Assembly: GCF_036324505.1 (NCBI RefSeq)
Contig: NC_086357.1
Span: 23,313,793-23,377,792, forward strand
Reading direction: 5' to 3'
DNA: 64,000 nt
Origin: Eleginops maclovinus
Lineage: Eukaryota; Chordata; Actinopteri; Perciformes; Eleginopidae
Shown: one piece after another, positions 58,440 through 64,000 of the stretch
How the letters are laid out: the number at the start of each line of letters is the position of its first letter
How positions within the stretch are numbered: the first letter of the stretch is position 1
Position numbers and translations under genes: made by a program
Notes under the pieces: generated by a model
Told to the model about the DNA's origin: nothing
Databases searched by the model: none
Seen by the model: the letters and a program-made list of their open reading frames with translations, nothing else

Positions 58440-59290
58440 GGGCCATTATTTTTGAATTATAATGACTTTACAATGAAAGCTCCGCTGTAATGGCAGCCAG
58501 CATCATTCATAACTGCAGCATGCCAAAATGATAGCTATCATGGTGAAAGGGATCTCAAGGGGCCACAATAGGCTAAAGATAATCCAAATTGGCATTTTTA
58601 TTAATTACGGCTAAGCTATGCGGTTGGCCTTTTGTTACGACCTCCCATTAGGGCATGTGTCTTTCTCTCTCTCTCTCTCCGCAGGAAGAGGCCTCTTTTA
58701 ATTTCCCTCAGAATTACAATTAAATACATTATTCTCACCCATATCTCAGAAAGCGTCGGAGAGCGTCTTTTAATCCAACTCGGTGAAAAGCTGCTTCTTT
58801 TCTGGGCACTTGCAAAGGGCTTGATCTCCGGGCAGATTTCACAGATATAGGCTACACTTCGCCACACTAGCTCCGGCTATTATTCAAAAACATAAAATGA
58901 AGGCGTCTGAGGCTCTGCAGTGTAGTTTCCTTGTTGTGTTGCTTTAATGTCAGTTCCCCTCCCCTTTCTTTCTGCCTCTCCCGGTCCTTGTCACTCTCCT
59001 GTCGTGCCATGCCGGTCCGTCTGCCATTATTCACACATTCACAAGACTTAAAAACGCTACACGCTAATTAATAATGTAAAAACAGTCGATTTGGGTGGTG
59101 GGAAATTGCTTACATGGGATTACAAAATGCAGAACAATAGCAGCGAGGATCGGAAAGATGAAGTGTCGCTCGGTGCTCGTGGGCCATTTGGCATTCAGGG
59201 CAGATTAAAAGTACATCCTGGAGATTATGGTGTATTTATATACAAGAAATGCAACACCTTGGCTGAGGATGGTGGTGTGTGTGTGGTGTT
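58440..59290. other. Candidate conserved noncoding region between mpnd and the lgals3bp-like gene
   Basis: Non-repetitive, non-coding and of balanced composition, with words such as gctccgctgtaatggcagcc, gggccatttggcattcagg and acgctaattaataatg, apart from a CT-rich simple stretch at 58,661-58,680. It may also contain the undetected mpnd first exon and promoter. I tested the ATG of plus 59,026-59,020 on the minus strand, but no donor in the required phase follows. Inference. Confidence 0.3.
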
Positions 59291-59469
59291 ATTTTAGCAC
59301 ATCGGTACTTTACTGTGTTGCACTGGGGGTTTCTTCACTACACCGAGATGAGCCTTCTTTATCTCCGAGAAAGAGACGCATTTACCGGGGTTCAGCCTCC
59401 GGAGGGCAGCAAACCTCCAGGAGCGTCTGCACTGGGAGGCATTTTAACAATTAAACCGTGTGTATCCAT

Positions 59470-60010
59470 CCAGCGGTGGTGTAAAGGAACTAAGTACATT
59501 TACTCAAGTACTATTTTGAGATACTTTGACTTGAGAAACATTTGCAATGCAGGACTTCTACTTGTAACAGAGTATTCCGAGACTTTGGTACTTCTACTTT
59601 TACTTAAAGATCTTAGTACTTCTTCCACATCTGCTTACCAGTGCTGTAATGTAATAAAGTATATTTACTCAAGTACTGTTCTTATTTACGAATTTGTGAT
59701 ACTAGTACTTGAGTATCTACTTTATATACTACTTTATACTCCTATTACACATTTTGGAAGCCAGTATTATACTTCCACTACATTTATCTGACACCTTACA
59801 AGTTATATTATTGGCTAAAACCAAATATAAATGAAGTAATAAACAAAACTTCGACAGATATTTTGTTTATTAGCAGCAATATTAAGTACAGGTAGCTCCC
59901 CCTTCTGTGGTATACGCATTAATGCATCAATAATCATAATCTAAAAGTTGAATTATGAATGTAATTGAAGTAAATTATCTTTCTGAAATGGACCATTAAT
60001 GAGGGCTCTA
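59470..60010. repeat. Interspersed repeat of the 'aagtacatttactcaagtac' type
   Basis: gcggtggtgtaaaggaacta then agtacatttactcaagtact and, at 59,658, a second tatttactcaagtactgttc. These are at least two related units or one rearranged element, followed by repeated acttctacttttac and acttgagta words. Same family as 597-945. The 170-codon frame across it (59,279-59,791) is an artefact of its stop-poor T-rich sequence. Confidence 0.6.
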
Positions 60011-61125
60011 GTACTTCGTAGTATTGTTTATTTTGATGCTAATGCTTATGTACTTAATACTGTTTACACAAGAGATAGGCAGACTGCAGATTGTAATTAC
60101 CGAAGCATAAAGGAGACTGTCTATTCTCAGCTATATGGGAGATTACAATACTTTAAAGGGGGAATCCATAACAATAGATATTGGATGTTATTAGAAGCTA
60201 ATTATCAGTACTTTATCATTAAGGACTTCCTGCCAGAAGATGGAGACATTTTCCATTACGTGTGTTTTTGTGTGCATAATCTGCTACAGTATCTCCTGGT
60301 GTTTTAGCTATTTCAAACATGTCTGGCATTTTCAACGTGCGTCTCCTGCGAGGCATTTATAACCTCCCCATGAACTGACAGCATGATAACGATAATTCCT
60401 AGAAATGCAGACTGTCACACCATGCTTTAGACTGGCTTGTCAGAGGCGTGATTACATATTTAGGTTGTTGACGTCAACAGGATCCTTTTTTTCTCATACA
60501 CATTATGAGCTTTTACATTGTTAAGAATTTTAAAAACAGTATAAAGTGAAACAATCTACAGCATGTAATGTTTGTATGAAATGTTACAGTACACCTCAGG
60601 TAAATCCTTTTTTCTCATGAATCATTTATTATTAAACTGTACATTAAGTGACCTTTCCATACTCCTCCACCGCTTCTTTAGTGACGTAAATGCCAGCCGA
60701 TATTGTACTTTATTATTAACTCCAGTTTGTTAAGCATGAACAGACTTACCCCGCACGGCTGTTTGATAAACCAAATGCTCTGTTGGGACTCTAAATATCG
60801 CAAACACACTTAAAGACTTTTACTGCAAATAGCATGTACAGTATAATCGTATGCTGACTTTCTCAAATTCACATAATACTTGGTTTACGTCATCTAAAAT
60901 TGTATTAAATAAATCAAATGCAAATGTTTAACATATTTTATGTCATGATTCATGTCAGAAGGCTCACGTACATGGCAAGCTTGGTTATGTTTACTTAAAT
61001 GCACTCAATTAAACACGGTTAACAGTTATAATGATATTCAAAAGACTCTTGAATTACAGAAAATATGCTGTTTGATAATCCTTTGTTCATTTCCTCTTTG
61101 CCAAAGTTCCAGTAGGAAACCCAAA
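60011..61125. other. 3' flank of the lgals3bp-like gene; nothing else recognised
   Basis: AT-rich. A minus-strand AATAAA (plus TTTATT near 60,626) is a possible polyadenylation signal for the gene ending at 61,126, but it is not distinguishable from background AT-rich sequence. Confidence 0.4.
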
Positions 61126-63757
61126 CTAATCTGTGACGTAGTGAGGACGTATCACCACCTTGTAGGAGAACTGGTCTGAGTGGCATGGATAGACTTGGTC
61201 AGCGCTTCTGGGGACAGAGACAAAGTTCTCCCCATTACCATTAGAGAATTGATGAACGTCCATCACATACGCCCCTTCACACAGAACAATGAGACTATTG
61301 CTGTACTGAATCTTTCCCGCCATCTCGCGGGGTAAATCTTGGTTCTTTTCCTCAACCTTCAAACTAACAGCCGGCAAGGTGGGGCATGTGACACCATCCC
61401 TCGAGCATTCAGCAAGACTGATATAAACCCTTATTTTCCAGACCATGTAGTTAGAAGTGAAATAGGCACTGTTATGAACAGGTGATCGGATCTTAGATGT
61501 GAGGCTATTGAGTTTCTCGCCATAACGATTGTAGAAACCAAAGTCCTTGTAAATTTTGACTTTGTGGTGGTTAAAGGTAGTGCTCCACGGATTGTCCATG
61601 CAAATCCTGGGAATGTAAACATTTTCATCTTCCCTCAAGATAGGGAGTAATGTTTTTAGGGGCAGTGAATTGAACTGAAACCCCTTCAACTTCAGAGCAT
61701 TGTACTGGGAGCCACTAAGTGTGTATAAATCCTCGGCTGGTATCAGGGGGAAACGGATAAGCTCTAGAAGGTCCACAGGGACAGTAGCTTTTCCTTTCGC
61801 TGCTGACCATCTCTCCAGTCCATTCAGGATGAAGGTTTCATTACGCACCACAAGGTCTGGGCGAGACAGAAGAGCTTTGACTAGAGCAAATGAAAGATTT
61901 GTCCAGGTTGGTGATTGGATCAGAGCCTCACAGTTCCATGCCAAGTAGCGAATGCAATCTTCCTGTAGTGCTTCATCACCTATATGAACTGCATACTCAT
62001 AGAAAGAGCTTTGACTCTGGAAGGTGGGATCCTCTGGGAGAAACTGTCTGAATAGATTTGCAGCCTCCTTCTGAACTTCTGTCACACCCCAGTCCTGTGC
62101 CATCTTGAGAATGCAAGGGGTCGAGGAAAGTGTAAATTTGATCTGTCTTGTGTAGAAATATCTGAAATGTAAAACATTTGCATTAGCAAGGTTCAGGTGT
62201 TTCTAACTTACGCTAGAGATCGAAAAAAATCAAAGGGTGGCAAATCTACATTTTCTTTTATGTCATTCGATCTCACTCGTACACAGTTTACTTATTTTTG
62301 TATTTTACTTTCAACATTATGTCACTTGCACTATTTTACTTCTTCATTTATTTTGTCTTAAGTGTGTTGCGCTGTGGGGCCTGTCGTGTGCCTACTGTGG
62401 AGGATATCATAAGGCTTTGAGACAATCAGATGTAAAAAACAGTATTTATGATGAAAGTAGTAAATCCGTCAGATTTGAACCAAACATGACAGGACGGTTA
62501 AGATGTTCTTTGCCCAAAAACAACACAGTGTATTGTACAAGTCAGCATAAAGCCTTTGAATCTTTGGAAACTTCTGGAAGCAGTTACACGTTTTGGTTTA
62601 CCTGACAAATGTGTTGGCGTGCTCACTGCAGTTAGAAGTGGTATCAATGGTGAGGTTGCTGAAGTCTGGCTGTGAGTTCAGAGAGAGGATGAGGCTGTGA
62701 GCACAGATCGTCTCAGAGGTGTTGTTGTGCACCACCACTCTGATGTTCATGTCACAGTCACGTCCGCTGTCAAACAACTCCCCCAGCTGATGGGAGAGAC
62801 TCGTGTTGTGGTCAAAATCATACTCACGGTTCAAATCGCTGTTGATCTGTTCTGGTTTTGATAGAAACATATGTGGGGTAAGTGAGTGAGAGGAATTGCC
62901 ATCTAACTTTTTTGTATCATGTTTTTCTCCTTGGACAAGTCTTGCTTAAAAATGTGTCGCCTTACCTTTTAGGCAGCGAACACCAGCCTGTCTAGAGGGA
63001 CCACAGTGCGAGGGGGACTCTGCACTATAATAACATAGAAGCAGGCTCTTCTCTGCTCCAGTACAGAGCACAGTGTTCATCAAGAATTTTCCTTTCCCTA
63101 ACACAAAAGCAATACAAACATATTAAGCATTGGAGTTCAGATCCTTTACTAAAGTAAAAGTATTAACACAATGTTAAAGTCCTGCATTGGAAATGTTACT
63201 AAGTTAATAATGTCAGTATCATTTGGGAAACTTAATACATTCAAAGTGAAGTATTAAGGTATTAAAAGCAAATTACTCAATTCAGAAAAATGTATTGTGA
63301 CTGTTGTGTTAGTGGATATTATATATTTTAATTGTTATTTCTGCATTAATCTTGAGTTTGAGTGAGAAACATGAAATATTTCAGTGCAAAAATGTTTGTT
63401 TGTAAAGTAAAAAGTAACTTAAGCAGGCAGATAAATGTAGTGGAGGAGACAGAAAGAAAATACTCAAGGAAAGTAGAGTAACCTAAAGAAACTGAGAGGC
63501 AACATGAATTCCACGTTGTTTGTTTTTTACAGAGGATATTTGCGTTTTAAGGGGTCAAAGGTTACCGGTGCCAAATTGAGGTGTAGTTAGAGCTTCTATT
63601 GCACCAGGGAAATGGAGCTGGCGACACACGACATGAGCGTCAGTTATGTCCCAGTAGCTATTACACACAGTTCCCCAGACTCCCTTTAGAAAGATCTCCA
63701 CACGGCCCTCAGCATTGTCTTGACCACCAACCAGCCTGACAGATCCTTCCTCTTGAC
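61126..63757 (-). CDS. lgals3bp: Galectin-3-binding protein-like (SRCR-BTB-BACK), 5' end outside window
   Basis: Secreted scavenger-receptor-type glycoprotein family (Mac-2 binding protein, 90K) that binds galectins and matrix and takes part in innate immunity. Exons 5' to 3': 63757-63566, 63097-62966, 62851-62602, 62161-61126 (TAG), with consistent phases. The first two encode one SRCR domain (GSVRLVGGQDNAEGRVEIFL; WGTVCNSYWDITDAHVVCRQ; LCTGAEKSLLLC; AGVRCL). The third encodes the start of the BTB fold (GRDCDMNIRVVVHNN, then ICAHSLILSLN). The large last exon has the end of BTB (YFYTRQIKFTLSS), the BACK domain (YLAWNCEALIQSPTWTNLSF; RWSAAKG; IRFPLIPAEDLYTL) and the family C-terminus ending FSYKVVIRPHYVTD, like the human VIRPFYLTN. 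The signal-peptide exon must lie beyond 64,000. Fish have several copies, so the exact paralog is not assigned. Confidence 0.9.
62162..62601. other. Intron of the lgals3bp-like gene, nothing recognised
   Basis: Ordinary intron. The 122-codon plus-strand frame inside it (62,237-62,605) is not supported by any family feature. Confidence 0.7.
63128..63480. repeat. 'tttactaaagtaaaagta' interspersed repeat in an lgals3bp-like intron
   Basis: cagatcctttactaaagtaa and aagtcctgcattgga at the left, and gcaggcagataaatgtagtg with aaatactcaagg at the right. This is the standard arrangement of a widespread teleost element related in wording to those at 597 and 59,470. Confidence 0.55.
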
Positions 63758-64000
63758 CTAAAGAGAAAGAATAATAACGTTACGTCCTCTGAGGCCGATG
63801 ATGGTTACTCCAAAAGATGAAAAAGAAAACATATTTTCATTCGTCAACAATGTCTGGATATGTTTATGCTATGAGCTGAGGCTTTGCTTTTCCCTCATTC
63901 CTTAAATAATGTCAATGTTTAATGTAGAAGGTATGTGACTTCTGGATGACTACAGTGAACTTGGTTTTTGAATATCATTTAAGATATTTGAGTGTCTTTA

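Noticed and set aside
58986..59030. Minus-strand ATG-G-C-A start considered as mpnd exon 1
   Set aside because: The only nearby donor leaves phase 0, while the next exon needs phase 1. There is no other support.
59279..59791. 170-codon plus-strand open frame
   Set aside because: It runs across an interspersed repeat and low-complexity T/A sequence, with no family features and no splice context.
62237..62605. 122-codon plus-strand frame
   Set aside because: It lies wholly within an intron of the lgals3bp-like gene on the opposite strand and has no domain.

Overview
The window is vertebrate nuclear DNA, almost certainly from a ray-finned (teleost, probably percomorph) fish. Short coding exons with GT-AG introns, AT-rich intergenic DNA, very long (CA/TG)n microsatellites, teleost-type MITEs, SINE and LINE fragments, and gene order all point that way. 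No prokaryotic, viral or CRISPR feature was found.

Layout. Positions 1-23,300 are an intergenic stretch without a recognisable host gene. It holds microsatellites, a LINE ORF2 remnant, LINE and SINE tails, two TTAA-bounded MITE copies, a 0.65 kb candidate transposon with flanking direct repeats, a promoter-like GC/CRE/YY1 block, and several unexplained stretches that look conserved-noncoding in texture. From 23,778 to 34,260 (+) lies a ROR nuclear receptor (ten coding exons, best called rorc/rorca-like) with a roughly 2.9 kb 3'UTR. From 38,633 to 49,624 (+) lies endophilin-A2 sh3gl1 (nine exons, 351 codons, complete), with a 3'UTR to about 52.18 kb. Facing it on the minus strand is mpnd (58,180 to 53,103; twelve exons found, first exon not found), a JAMM/MPN metalloprotease-family protein with a RAMA domain. 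At 63,757 to 61,126 (-) is a galectin-3-binding-protein-like gene (SRCR-BTB-BACK), cut by the window edge.

The genes do not form a pathway. sh3gl1 and mpnd are convergent neighbours, as I recall for human 19p13.3, which supports the orthology. A ROR gene about 4.4 kb upstream of sh3gl1 is less expected, because human RORC is on chromosome 1; it bears on the history of the ROR/SH3GL paralogy group.

Main points for a second look: (1) the ror CDS as given is one nucleotide short of an open frame. A TAG falls at the end of exon 4 while every downstream ligand-binding-domain exon is intact. (2) Four splice sites in sh3gl1 and mpnd lie beside long sense-strand (TG)n tracts, one of them abutting the acceptor AG, which resembles TDP-43-regulated CFTR exon 9. 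(3) sh3gl1 lies between convergent CTCF-like motifs. (4) Several mobile elements have clear ends. All family assignments come from reading the translations against remembered family sequences; no database search was run.
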